A program made the position numbers and the translations under genes. Below, piece after piece: positions 25,171 to 33,432 of a stretch of 34,153 bases of DNA. The stretch comes from Fidelibacterota bacterium. GTDB taxonomy: Bacteria; Fidelibacterota; UBA8477; JABMPR01. How positions within the stretch are numbered: the first letter of the stretch is position 1; every line of letters begins with the position of its first letter. The stretch spans positions 1-34,153 of the forward strand of contig JAOZSM010000006.1 in assembly GCA_029939675.1 (NCBI GenBank). The letters run 5' to 3'. Under the pieces are notes generated by a model. It did not search any database. It was not told the DNA's origin and was given only the letters and a program-made list of their open reading frames with translations.

Positions 25171-25622
25171 AGTTTAAACTCCAACACCCGAGGTGAATTT
25201 ATTAGAATTTCACGTCCATTCTCATCATCGTCCACATGCCTAAAATGAAAGCCAAAAGCATCCTCTGGAATGGCATCTGCAACGATATCAGCCCATTCTA
25301 TAATGATGATGGCACCTGAATCATAATACTCCCAGATTCCCATGGAAATCAATTCTGCCCCTGATTTGAGGCGGTAGGCATCAATGTGCACAATTTCCTG
25401 ATTTTTATTACCGTGGTACTCATTGATATATGTAAAGGTTGGGCTAAGGGCAAATTCACGAACTTCGTAATAGCTTGTGATGCCTTGCGTAAAAGTTGTT
25501 TTGCCACTGGCCAGGTTGCCCCTCATTGCCAGTACATCACCTGGCTTCAATTGGGCGGCAAGCTGCTGGGCAAGTAACTTGGTTTCCTCTGCGGTATTAG
25601 TTTTAAAGTGATAACGCTGCAT
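25167..25622 (-). CDS. tsaE: tRNA threonylcarbamoyladenosine biosynthesis ATPase TsaE
   Basis: The ATPase that resets the TsaBD complex in t6A synthesis. It has 151 aa with the Walker A motif GNLASGKTTF (35-44), the family stretch SPTFTYINEYHG, HIDAYRLKSGAELISMGIWE, and IIEWADIVADAIPEDAFGFH. The ATG shares its A with the stop of porX (TAATG), so the genes are coupled. Pairing of porX with tsaE is, as I recall, common in Bacteroidota, which supports identifying the upstream gene as a true porX. Confidence 0.95.
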   Translation of the reverse strand: MQRYHFKTNTAEETKLLAQQLAAQLKPGDVLAMRGNLASGKTTFTQGITSYYEVREFALSPTFTYINEYHGNKNQEIVHIDAYRLKSGAELISMGIWEYYDSGAIIIIEWADIVADAIPEDAFGFHFRHVDDDENGREILINSPRVLEFKL

Positions 25623-27190
25623 TATTTAGGTTCCAGGGTTGCCAGAGGAAGGATCATTTCCCACATACTGAGACCACCATGCTGGTAGGTATCGGCAAAC
25701 TTATTCTGAAATTTTCGGAAATTATTGGGATACAGGAAGTAATACATTTTCTGAGCAATGGCCAGCGTATCACTCTGATTTGAAGTCGGTATTCGAAGTC
25801 GTGCAGGATTGTCAAGATACCAGGCATCCTTAGGATTCGGTTTAAGGTTACGTCCCTGTTTAAACCTTAAATTTGTGGAAGCTTCACGGTCTGCCAGAAT
25901 TTGAGTTGGTTGCTGTACACGAACGCTGCCATGATCTGACGTCACGACAACATGGAAACCCTGCCTGGCAGCTGTGGCCAGAACATCTTTTATCCAGGAG
26001 TTGTTAAACCAGGCTCGAACGATTTCGCGATAACTGGCCTCATTGGGCAGGATCTCTCTGAGCAACGGTGAGTCTGTCCGTCGGTGAGCAAGCAGATCAA
26101 CATGATTAACAACCAGGGCGACCAGCTGATGGTTGCCCCAGGACCCGAATTGTTTGGCAAATTGGACACCATCACGATTACTGAGAATCTTTTTATACTT
26201 GGCTTCCGGTCTAAGCGAAAGACCTGAACGTCGGATATTTTCCAGCAGAAAGTCCTCTTCGTGTCGATTGAGGCTATGCTCATCTCTCCCACCCCACCAT
26301 TCAGGATGGAAGCGTTGCATATCATCTGGGAAGAGGCCACTAAAGATGGCATTTCTACTGTATTCAGTTGTGGTAGGAATCAGTGAGAAAAACCCATCCC
26401 TCTGAATCTGAAAATCATTATAAAGCAGGGGCTCCAGGGTTAACCATTGATCCCAACGCATACAATCTATAACGAGGAGCAGAACCTTCTTTTGCTCTTT
26501 CAGAAGGGGTTTGACGGCATGATTAAATACATCAGGAGAAAGCGGAGGTCTTTGATCAGATGACCCTTGGACCCAGGTTTCATAATTTGTCTTAACGAAA
26601 CGCGTAAACAGATCATTGGCTTCATGTTGTTGTTGTAAAAGCATTTCGTCAAAGCCCAGATCGGGATAATCATCCAACTCCAATTCCCAGGCTGAAAGTT
26701 GGTGATGGATATTGATCCACTCCTGTGGACTGGGATTACTCTCAATGCGGGAGGTTAACTCAGCAAAGGCCCGCATATATTTTTCTGAAATGGCATCCTG
26801 TTTGATCTGTCGATTTTCCAGAATCTTCATGATAGCCAGAAGTATTTGGGATGGATTCACCGGTTTAGTAAGATAATCAGAAATACGACTCCCAATGGCT
26901 TCTTCCATCAGGCTCTCTTCTTCATTCTTGGTAATCATAATGATGGGTAAAGCTGGGTGTTCAGCTTTTAGAACAGAGAGGGTTTCCAATCCGTCCTTCC
27001 CGGGCATATTCTCATCAAGCAGGACAATATCAAAACGCTGCTGTCCACAGAGGGCGATGGCATCATCACCGTTCGTAACGGTTGTGACTTGAAAACCCTT
27101 GCCTTCCAAAAAGAGAACATGTGAACGCAGCAGGTCTATTTCATCATCAGCCCAAAGTATTTTTCCACGATTCAGTACGTTTGTATTCAT
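25622..27190 (-). CDS. porX: PorX-type response regulator: CheY-like receiver fused to PglZ domain
   Basis: In Bacteroidota PorX controls the type IX secretion system with the sensor PorY; its PglZ domain is an alkaline-phosphatase-superfamily phosphodiesterase acting on oligonucleotides. This 522-aa protein has a receiver domain (about 10-125) with ILWADDEIDLLRSH, phospho-acceptor D59 in LLDENMPGKDG and K109. A helical linker runs to about 230, then the PglZ domain. Metal/catalytic candidates are intact: D242 (LLVIDCMRWDQW), threonines 273-275 (IPTTTEYSRN), H363-x-D365-x3-H369 (NHVDLLAH), D419-H420 (VTSDHGS) and H504 (YQHGG). All parts of a working two-zinc site seem present. No porY, sigP or secretion gene is in this window. 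The start ATG follows a 143-bp spacer with a palindromic repeat. Confidence 0.9.
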   Translation of the reverse strand: MNTNVLNRGKILWADDEIDLLRSHVLFLEGKGFQVTTVTNGDDAIALCGQQRFDIVLLDENMPGKDGLETLSVLKAEHPALPIIMITKNEEESLMEEAIGSRISDYLTKPVNPSQILLAIMKILENRQIKQDAISEKYMRAFAELTSRIESNPSPQEWINIHHQLSAWELELDDYPDLGFDEMLLQQQHEANDLFTRFVKTNYETWVQGSSDQRPPLSPDVFNHAVKPLLKEQKKVLLLVIDCMRWDQWLTLEPLLYNDFQIQRDGFFSLIPTTTEYSRNAIFSGLFPDDMQRFHPEWWGGRDEHSLNRHEEDFLLENIRRSGLSLRPEAKYKKILSNRDGVQFAKQFGSWGNHQLVALVVNHVDLLAHRRTDSPLLREILPNEASYREIVRAWFNNSWIKDVLATAARQGFHVVVTSDHGSVRVQQPTQILADREASTNLRFKQGRNLKPNPKDAWYLDNPARLRIPTSNQSDTLAIAQKMYYFLYPNNFRKFQNKFADTYQHGGLSMWEMILPLATLEPK

Positions 27191-27266
27191 GGGTTGAAAA
27201 TATGTGGTGAAGCTGGTGAGAAAAGGGGATTTTTAAAAAGACAGATGCCAGAATATAAAGAATATT

Positions 27267-27322
27267 AAACAAGGAACACCGATTTTAGAAGTTCTGAAAT
27301 CGGTGTTCGTTATTCCTTGTTT
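27267..27322. repeat. Interrupted palindrome between cyclase and porX
   Basis: The left arm AAACAAGGAA + CACCGATTT (27267-27285) pairs with AAATCGGTG + TTCCTTGTTT (27297-27322), but the right arm carries seven extra bases (TTCGTTA) between its two blocks. The loop is 11 bases. With pairs of 9 and 10 it would fold strongly in RNA, yet no T-run follows, so I call it a dispersed palindromic repeat that may also slow or stop transcription past the cyclase gene. Confidence 0.6.
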
Positions 27323-27333
27323 GCTATTCAATA

Positions 27334-29751
27334 CTACTTGGAGGTCAGGGTCCAGGATCCATCCCAATTCGTATCGGGTGGATTCTCCATATAGTGTTCA
27401 CATCGATAAATATATACCCGGCTGGGGTTGGTCGGTCTATACGGGAACATCTCTTCAAGTTTATCCGCAGCGATAAATTCGGCTCTGGCTTCCTCCCACT
27501 TTTGTGAACGGTATAATTGCAGTCCCTTGTTATAGCGAGGAAGGATCTTTTCATAGATTGGAGGGAGATTACCTTTTTTAGCAAGGAGCTCATAGGAGTA
27601 GGCAGGAACGCTTTTACCTTTGACTGTGACATAATCCAGTTCACGCCAGTGGAAATCATCTTTGCATTCTATATAGGTTGATTCTAATACCTGGATATAT
27701 ACTCCATATTGTTTGGCTGAGGCTTCAAACCGGGCGGCAATATTTACAACATCACCCATCATGGTATAGCTCATCCGTGTAGAAGAGCCCATATTACCTG
27801 TCACCATCAGGCCGGTTGCAATTCCGATTCGATTCAGCATATGATGGACAATTTCCGGCCACCGATCGCCTTCTTCCTGCCATTTTAAACGTAATTCAGC
27901 CAAACGATCTTGCATTTCTACAGCTGTAAGGCAGGCCATATAGGCATGGTTTTCAACAGGCACCGGGGCACCATAGAAGGCTACAATTGCATCACCAATA
28001 TATTTATCCAGAGTCCCTTGATTCCTAAGCAGGATATCGGTCATGTCATTCAAGTAATCATTCAACAGTTCTACTACTTCTGGTGGAGATAACTTTTCTG
28101 AGAAGCTGGAAAAGCTTTGAATATCAGTAAAGAAGGCTGTATGTATCCCCTGATCACCACCCAATTTTGGTTCCTGTTTATCCTCATACATCTGGTCAAT
28201 GAGGTCAGGAGAGATGTAGGCACCAAAGGTGTCTTTTAGAAAATACTTATCGCGTTGTTCGAGAATGAATTTATAGAGTACGTTGGCTAAGAAAGTTAAT
28301 GCCATAACCAGCAGCGGCGCCATGATGGGAATGAAGGTGGTCTCACCCGGGGCTGGTACAGAAATCTCCTCAGAGTTACCGGATATCCATTTAAAAAACC
28401 ACAAATGATCAGAGGTAAACATACCAACACTAATACTGAGTAAAATAATGGCTTCAACAAGAATCAGGATTCCGCCCCACAATGGATCAAATACGGCAAT
28501 GATCAAATAAGCAATGAGGGCACAAATAACAAGTAGGGCAATCTGAAAAGTAGCTGAGTCAGATGTAAACTCGATGGTGTTTCCCATGACCTTGATAAAG
28601 TTTTCATCCAAGATGGTTTGAATGGCGTTGGCGTGATATTCAAACCCAGGCATAAGGGTGGGGGCGCCCAAGTAATCAAAAAATGCAGTTGATTTGTAAT
28701 CATGCATGACCTCAACTGAGACCCCAATGATGCATATTTTGCCTTTAAAAGGGCTCTCAGGAACCTTATGCTCTGGATCCATCATACTCATCATCATGTT
28801 TAGTGTGCCTTCAGGATTAAATGTGTCCATCCAATTCGTGTCTTCCTCATAGGAAGGTAGATCATAATCCTCTGTATCAATTATCCAGACGAGGGGGAAG
28901 CGCTTGAAGGTCTGCCAAGGCTCAGATTTCCCGATACGAGCATGGGAAGCAGGACCATATATATTGGTCAAAAAACCGGGATGGTCGGATCCGTAGGTTG
29001 GGATTTTAATTGGGCCATAAGTAAACTTCCCACTATCATAATCATAGCTTAGTCCAGGATCATCTGGAATATCCAAATAATATTTTACTGCCTTCATCCC
29101 CAGTGAGAGACGCCAAATATCAGGTTCATGCGCCATGGCACCAAAAACTGGATATCGTCGAGTAAAGTGGTCCTTGTCCTCTTCGATATCGACCAGACCA
29201 TGATCCGGGTTTACCCTCATAATAAAATCATTGGGAATAATCAAAATCTGTGGCGGAATACTCGACGGTTCAGTTTTGATAGTGGAGGCCATGACAATTT
29301 CTGTCCCCTTGCTACGCGCATATTCGATTGCTTCGGTAAGAACAAGATCACCATCATAATAGTTTTCAGGTAGCTCACCATTAAATACAGATAGGACTCT
29401 GGCTGTATGTGCATCACGGGCATCAAACTGGATATCAAATACGATAACCTTGGCACCGGCATCGGCCAGATTCTCGACAACTCTATTCCATATTTCACCA
29501 CGGGGATAAGGCCAACCAATATCACCCAGCAGCCGATAAGTCTCATCATCCACATCGATGAGGACTACATCCAAACTATCGTTAGGATTTTCCTGGTGGG
29601 AAGCCCAGGATGAAAGGGGACCCCGAAGTTGAAAACTAAAATCAAGAATTTTAAAATTTGCAAGATCAAGCAAACCAAACATCTGGATGACTAAGACCAC
29701 AATAATGGCCATAGTTGTAAACAAAACTCCGAAGCCATATTTTTTTAACAT
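27334..29751 (-). CDS. CHASE2-domain class III adenylate cyclase
   Basis: A membrane-bound sensor cyclase, 805 aa, predicted to turn an extracytoplasmic signal into cAMP. An N-terminal anchor helix (about 10-28) is followed by a large periplasmic CHASE2 domain to about 390 (DVVLIDVDDETYRLLGDIGW, KVIVFDIQFDARD, GKICIIGVSVEV). About three membrane helices follow (400-495), then the catalytic domain (535-715). Metal-binding aspartates are D543 and D587; transition-state residues are N670 and R674. Purine-selecting K583 (LDKYIGD) with T663 points to ATP, not GTP. The last about 75 residues look TPR-like (GLQLYRSQKWEEARAEFIAA). I chose the ATG at 29751 over a TTG at 29763. It lies downstream of the FecR and barrel genes in the same direction. 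Confidence 0.92.
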   Translation of the reverse strand: MLKKYGFGVLFTTMAIIVVLVIQMFGLLDLANFKILDFSFQLRGPLSSWASHQENPNDSLDVVLIDVDDETYRLLGDIGWPYPRGEIWNRVVENLADAGAKVIVFDIQFDARDAHTARVLSVFNGELPENYYDGDLVLTEAIEYARSKGTEIVMASTIKTEPSSIPPQILIIPNDFIMRVNPDHGLVDIEEDKDHFTRRYPVFGAMAHEPDIWRLSLGMKAVKYYLDIPDDPGLSYDYDSGKFTYGPIKIPTYGSDHPGFLTNIYGPASHARIGKSEPWQTFKRFPLVWIIDTEDYDLPSYEEDTNWMDTFNPEGTLNMMMSMMDPEHKVPESPFKGKICIIGVSVEVMHDYKSTAFFDYLGAPTLMPGFEYHANAIQTILDENFIKVMGNTIEFTSDSATFQIALLVICALIAYLIIAVFDPLWGGILILVEAIILLSISVGMFTSDHLWFFKWISGNSEEISVPAPGETTFIPIMAPLLVMALTFLANVLYKFILEQRDKYFLKDTFGAYISPDLIDQMYEDKQEPKLGGDQGIHTAFFTDIQSFSSFSEKLSPPEVVELLNDYLNDMTDILLRNQGTLDKYIGDAIVAFYGAPVPVENHAYMACLTAVEMQDRLAELRLKWQEEGDRWPEIVHHMLNRIGIATGLMVTGNMGSSTRMSYTMMGDVVNIAARFEASAKQYGVYIQVLESTYIECKDDFHWRELDYVTVKGKSVPAYSYELLAKKGNLPPIYEKILPRYNKGLQLYRSQKWEEARAEFIAADKLEEMFPYRPTNPSRVYIYRCEHYMENPPDTNWDGSWTLTSK

Positions 29752-29798
29752 GTCAAACCCCAAATTCTATCGTAGAAAAGCGAACCAATTTAGTTAAC

Positions 29799-29823
29799 TG
29801 CAGAGAACGCAATGGGCGCAGAG
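29799..29823 (+). repeat. Short copy of the CGCAGAG-type repeat core
   Basis: TGCAGAGAACGCAATGGGCG with CAGAG after it resembles the core at 3600-3623 (CGCAGAGAACGCAAAGGCG). It lies in the 170-bp spacer between the barrel gene and the cyclase. The rest of this spacer shows only a weak hairpin TGTGC-ATCA-GCACA (29882-29895). Confidence 0.5.
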
Positions 29824-29921
29824 ACTCAAATAAGCTAGATAAGGAATATGTTGCCCAAATTGTGTGTTTTCTCAGTGGAACTGTGCATCAGCACAAAACT
29901 GCGCACATAAAAGTAAGGTAC

Positions 29922-32690
29922 TTAAAAGGTCATCTCAAATCGAGCTGAAGCTGTGTTGTCAATGTAGTCGGTATAGTCGCTGACATATTGACGTTGTTCA
30001 AAACTGCCAATCATCCGAGATTTGATCACAGAGTTACCAACATTAAATGATTTAAAGGAATACTGCGCATTAAACTGCATGTTAGCCTGGGTCTTCAACG
30101 ATGTGATCAGCACATCTTCCACAAATTTCTCGGATTCAAATGTCATATACTGGAAACTACTCCGAAGAATTAGATGACTGTTAAATAGTCGATAGCCTGC
30201 TCCAAATCGATACGTATTGAAGGTATTTGTTTGAAAATTGGGGTTTTCGTTCTCATAGAGTTGATTTCGATTATTGCGGACTGAAATAGTCGTAGTCAAC
30301 GGGATACCCCATTCCGATCGAAGATTTAACCCATAAAGGTTTGATGCCCGCAAGAGCCCTTCTCGATCAACTACTGTATTGTTCATATCTGCACGCATAA
30401 AATTGAGAGAAAAGGTATTTGCTATTTGTCCAGTCTGGAGCAGATAGGTGATATTCACATTCGAACTTAGTGATTCATTCAGCTCACGATTATCAATAAT
30501 AAGCGTGGTATCTCCCTGCACTGAGTGCGTCGTATCATCAATATTATTGTCCCGCGTTAAGAACTTCATATTGGTGGAAATAGTAGGTAATCCATGACCC
30601 GGATTTAGAGTAATTCCTCCGCTGAAGGCATTTTGCGCTAAACGCGGATCTGCGACGAGATCCTGAGATGCAGTATTATTTTTATAGGATTGCCAGCCCA
30701 GGTTTAGATACAACATATTATTGAGCATACGTATTTTGTCGGTAATCTTCCAGCCGCTCCAACCTTTTCCATCTAAACGGAGAACCGGACTACCCAGGGC
30801 TTTGTACCCGGGTCCAACATGATGATAATCCACGTGAATAAAATTACCATAGTAATTCAATTTAGCGGCAAAATGCAAAGCTAGAGTTGGCAGACCGGCA
30901 AGAATATTTCCATTACTGAGATTATCTACATCAACAGGGAGAACCAAATTCTCATTAATAATGAAATAATCTGATAAATTTCCGGGATCGAACATACCAT
31001 CAGTCATTAGGAAATCTAATTTGCCGGCGAGGGCATCATCAATTGAGGAAAGCGGAATATCCAGAGTACCGGACCCCAGGGTATCATCATAAGTTGTATC
31101 AGAAAGTAGTGCAAATGTATCTAACTGTGCTCGGGTCAATGGACCATCTGAGATATTTCGGTTATGGAGTGAAAAGGCTGCACTGCTCTCTAAAACAAAG
31201 CGGTGATTATCAAATGCAATCTTCAAATCAGAACCAACAACGATGTTGTCTTCAGGATTACTTCCATTTAAAAAATAGTTAATAGATCGGGTGCTATCAT
31301 CCAGGGTAAATTCATCTGCTCCAAAAGGAACCGTAACAATCCCGGTTTCTCCAATCAACTGTTCAGAAAACACTTCTCCATTCCACCAAACGGGACGAGT
31401 AGAGACGCTGTTGATACTGTCCCTAGTATGCACATAGAACAGCCCTAATTGGAAATGCTTTCCAGAGCCAAAGCTGGGTCTAACAGCAAACAGACCACGC
31501 TCATAACTATACCCGGAACGTTTCCATTCTGCCCCCGTACTATCGAAAGTGGCTTTACCTGTTACAGCACGAGCTGTTTGGCCGGAGACTACGTGTAGAT
31601 TCACCCATTTAAAGCGGAGATCAATATTATGTCCCCTAACTCGTTTACCCCAAAGGGCCAAACGATTCAGCATGGGTGTTTCGTCACCATAAGCATATTT
31701 TAACCAGGAGGTTCTTACCTTCACACCATAGCGATTCTGGGGCTGGAGGGTTGAATCCTCTTTGGTAGTCAAATTGCCAAATACCTTAATCTTGGCCCAG
31801 TCAAAATTTATATTGGTGTGAAAATCAGCACGTGATACCGCTTGTGATAGGGGTGTATACACTGGCACAGAAACAGTTTCACCATCTATCAAAGAATCAA
31901 CTTCTGTACCTCTGATATTGATCAAGTCCTGTCGATGACTGAGATTGAGATTCCCATGTACATCAACCTCGAAAATCTGTTGAGCTTGACTACGTATGTT
32001 AAAGCTCCATGATGTTGAGGACAGTCGCACCCCATATATATTGGAGACTTCAATAAACATATTGTGTTTGCCGGCGCTAAGACCATCAGGTTTATAAGTG
32101 ATTAAATCAGTTGTCACCAGGGAATAGGCAGTAACATCCACATTATCGAAGAACACCCGAACTGAATTGATATCAACATTGGACAGGTTGAAAAGTGAAA
32201 CGGCAATAATCATGGGTTCACCGAAAGGGATAATTGCACCGGGATCGGGAGTGAGAATAATCAACTCGCCAAAATTACTGGTTTCATCCACCTGTTTATC
32301 TGCCTGACTTGGTTCAGCAACTGGGACATATTGGGGATCCGAAAGGGGATCATCATTGGTGGGAAAAGCCACCAATCCGCCATTTTCTAAACTAAGCACG
32401 ATGACATATTCAATTCCAGGGGCACCAATGGTCTCACCGGGAAGGTTTCCAGAAAGTTTCACCTCTCCAATATCCATCATCTCTTCTAGGAAGCCAACCT
32501 GACCAGCCAAACGATAGAGGATCTTTGCGTTAAGAATCTGGTCCAGATCACCAGTATATATTGCTTCAATATTTAAGCTGTTTCCCTCGATAGCTTCTTG
32601 TGGTGGAATATGAATGATCTCGCCCTGTTGCTGAAAGGCAACAGCAGTTAGTCCCATCCCCACGAGTAGTATCGTCAGTAGCTGCTTCAT
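29922..32690 (-). CDS. Predicted outer-membrane beta-barrel protein with N-terminal Ig-like domains, unknown family
   Basis: I do not recognise the exact family. The 922-aa protein has a signal peptide (KQLLTILLVGMGLTAVAF). Residues about 25-250 look like two beta-sandwich (Ig-like) domains (LDQILNAKILYRLAGQVGFL, IAVSLFNLSNVDINSVRVFF, GLSAGKHNMFIEVSNIYGVR). From about 260 to the end come many alternating-polarity strands (KVRTSWLKYAYGDETP, FRFGAG-like AYRFGAGYRL near 850, NMQFNAQYSFKSFNVGN), ending ARFEMTF with a terminal phenylalanine, as in many outer-membrane barrels. It has no plug or TonB box. It starts 24 bases after the FecR gene and precedes the CHASE2 cyclase, so it may be the outer-membrane part of that signalling cluster. 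It is not SprA-like in length or motif. Confidence 0.7.
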   Translation of the reverse strand: MKQLLTILLVGMGLTAVAFQQQGEIIHIPPQEAIEGNSLNIEAIYTGDLDQILNAKILYRLAGQVGFLEEMMDIGEVKLSGNLPGETIGAPGIEYVIVLSLENGGLVAFPTNDDPLSDPQYVPVAEPSQADKQVDETSNFGELIILTPDPGAIIPFGEPMIIAVSLFNLSNVDINSVRVFFDNVDVTAYSLVTTDLITYKPDGLSAGKHNMFIEVSNIYGVRLSSTSWSFNIRSQAQQIFEVDVHGNLNLSHRQDLINIRGTEVDSLIDGETVSVPVYTPLSQAVSRADFHTNINFDWAKIKVFGNLTTKEDSTLQPQNRYGVKVRTSWLKYAYGDETPMLNRLALWGKRVRGHNIDLRFKWVNLHVVSGQTARAVTGKATFDSTGAEWKRSGYSYERGLFAVRPSFGSGKHFQLGLFYVHTRDSINSVSTRPVWWNGEVFSEQLIGETGIVTVPFGADEFTLDDSTRSINYFLNGSNPEDNIVVGSDLKIAFDNHRFVLESSAAFSLHNRNISDGPLTRAQLDTFALLSDTTYDDTLGSGTLDIPLSSIDDALAGKLDFLMTDGMFDPGNLSDYFIINENLVLPVDVDNLSNGNILAGLPTLALHFAAKLNYYGNFIHVDYHHVGPGYKALGSPVLRLDGKGWSGWKITDKIRMLNNMLYLNLGWQSYKNNTASQDLVADPRLAQNAFSGGITLNPGHGLPTISTNMKFLTRDNNIDDTTHSVQGDTTLIIDNRELNESLSSNVNITYLLQTGQIANTFSLNFMRADMNNTVVDREGLLRASNLYGLNLRSEWGIPLTTTISVRNNRNQLYENENPNFQTNTFNTYRFGAGYRLFNSHLILRSSFQYMTFESEKFVEDVLITSLKTQANMQFNAQYSFKSFNVGNSVIKSRMIGSFEQRQYVSDYTDYIDNTASARFEMTF

Positions 32691-32714
32691 GTCTGGTATC
32701 CGAGTTACCCGGTA

Positions 32715-33422
32715 TTATTCGGCGTACTCTATTATAATGTATTTTTCTGTATTGGTTTCTTCATTGACCATGCGAATGCGTAATTCGTGGATAGTACTGC
32801 CTGAATCTTCTTCTTCGCCTTCAGTTTCGGGATCATCAGGAACATCTTCCTCCTCAGTTTCCTCAACCTCGACAGATCCATCCGGATTGGATGTGGCAGT
32901 TTCGTCTGCACCTACATTTTGAACAGTACCACTGATCAGGTTCTCAACTTCAACAATTCCATCGATAACGATAAAGATATCACCATTTTCATCACTGGTG
33001 ACCCACCACTCGGTCCCTTTTACAGAAGCCACAGATGTTGGGGTAGCGATTCGAAATTCACCTTTTTGTTTCGTAACTGAGGCTTTAACTGTTCCGTAAT
33101 CCAAAGAGATCGTTTTTGATATCTTGCCACGTTCCACCGCTGCCAGGATTGCCATTTCCGAATTACTTTTGACTTTAATCTGACTTTTATCATCAAGAAA
33201 AAAGATGGCAATAAAACCATCATCACCGGTTTTTATCCAGTCATTATTCTTAAGCTGAGTGCCCATAATTGCATTAGGGCTGTAATCATCGGCATTAAAT
33301 TTTTTATGGAAGGTTGTTCCTTTTGATTTAGCAATTACTCCAATGGGTTCCTGTGCAAAAGAAGTGGCTGACACAAGGCCAATGAGAATAGTGATCAACG
33401 CTATTTTTGAATAATATTTCAT
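32715..33422 (-). CDS. Secreted FecR-domain protein with acidic tail
   Basis: A periplasmic or surface protein of 235 aa built round a FecR domain. The signal peptide (KYYSKIALITILIGLVSATS, then FAQ-E) is followed by the FecR core: GVIAKSKGTTFHKKF, LKNNDWIKTGDDGFIAIFFL, DDKSQIKVKSNSEMAILAAV and FRIATPTSVASVKGTEWWVT. After it comes a strongly acidic linker (VEVEETEEEDVPDDPETEGE) and a short beta-like C-terminus. There is no membrane helix and no neighbouring FecI-type sigma or TonB receptor, so it is unlikely to be an iron-citrate regulator. FecR domains next to CHASE2 cyclases are, as I recall, a repeated genomic theme. I chose the ATG at 33422: AAAGGG lies seven bases upstream and the signal peptide begins there. 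Confidence 0.85.
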   Translation of the reverse strand: MKYYSKIALITILIGLVSATSFAQEPIGVIAKSKGTTFHKKFNADDYSPNAIMGTQLKNNDWIKTGDDGFIAIFFLDDKSQIKVKSNSEMAILAAVERGKISKTISLDYGTVKASVTKQKGEFRIATPTSVASVKGTEWWVTSDENGDIFIVIDGIVEVENLISGTVQNVGADETATSNPDGSVEVEETEEEDVPDDPETEGEEEDSGSTIHELRIRMVNEETNTEKYIIIEYAE

Positions 33423-33432
33423 GGTAAACCCT

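Noticed and set aside
25990-26352. 120-codon minus-strand ORF inside porX
   Set aside because: Same strand but another frame within the PglZ domain coding sequence; shadow.
32715-33422. FecR as part of an iron-citrate (FecIR-FecA) system
   Set aside because: No FecI sigma gene, no TonB-dependent receptor plug, and the FecR protein is secreted with no membrane helix.
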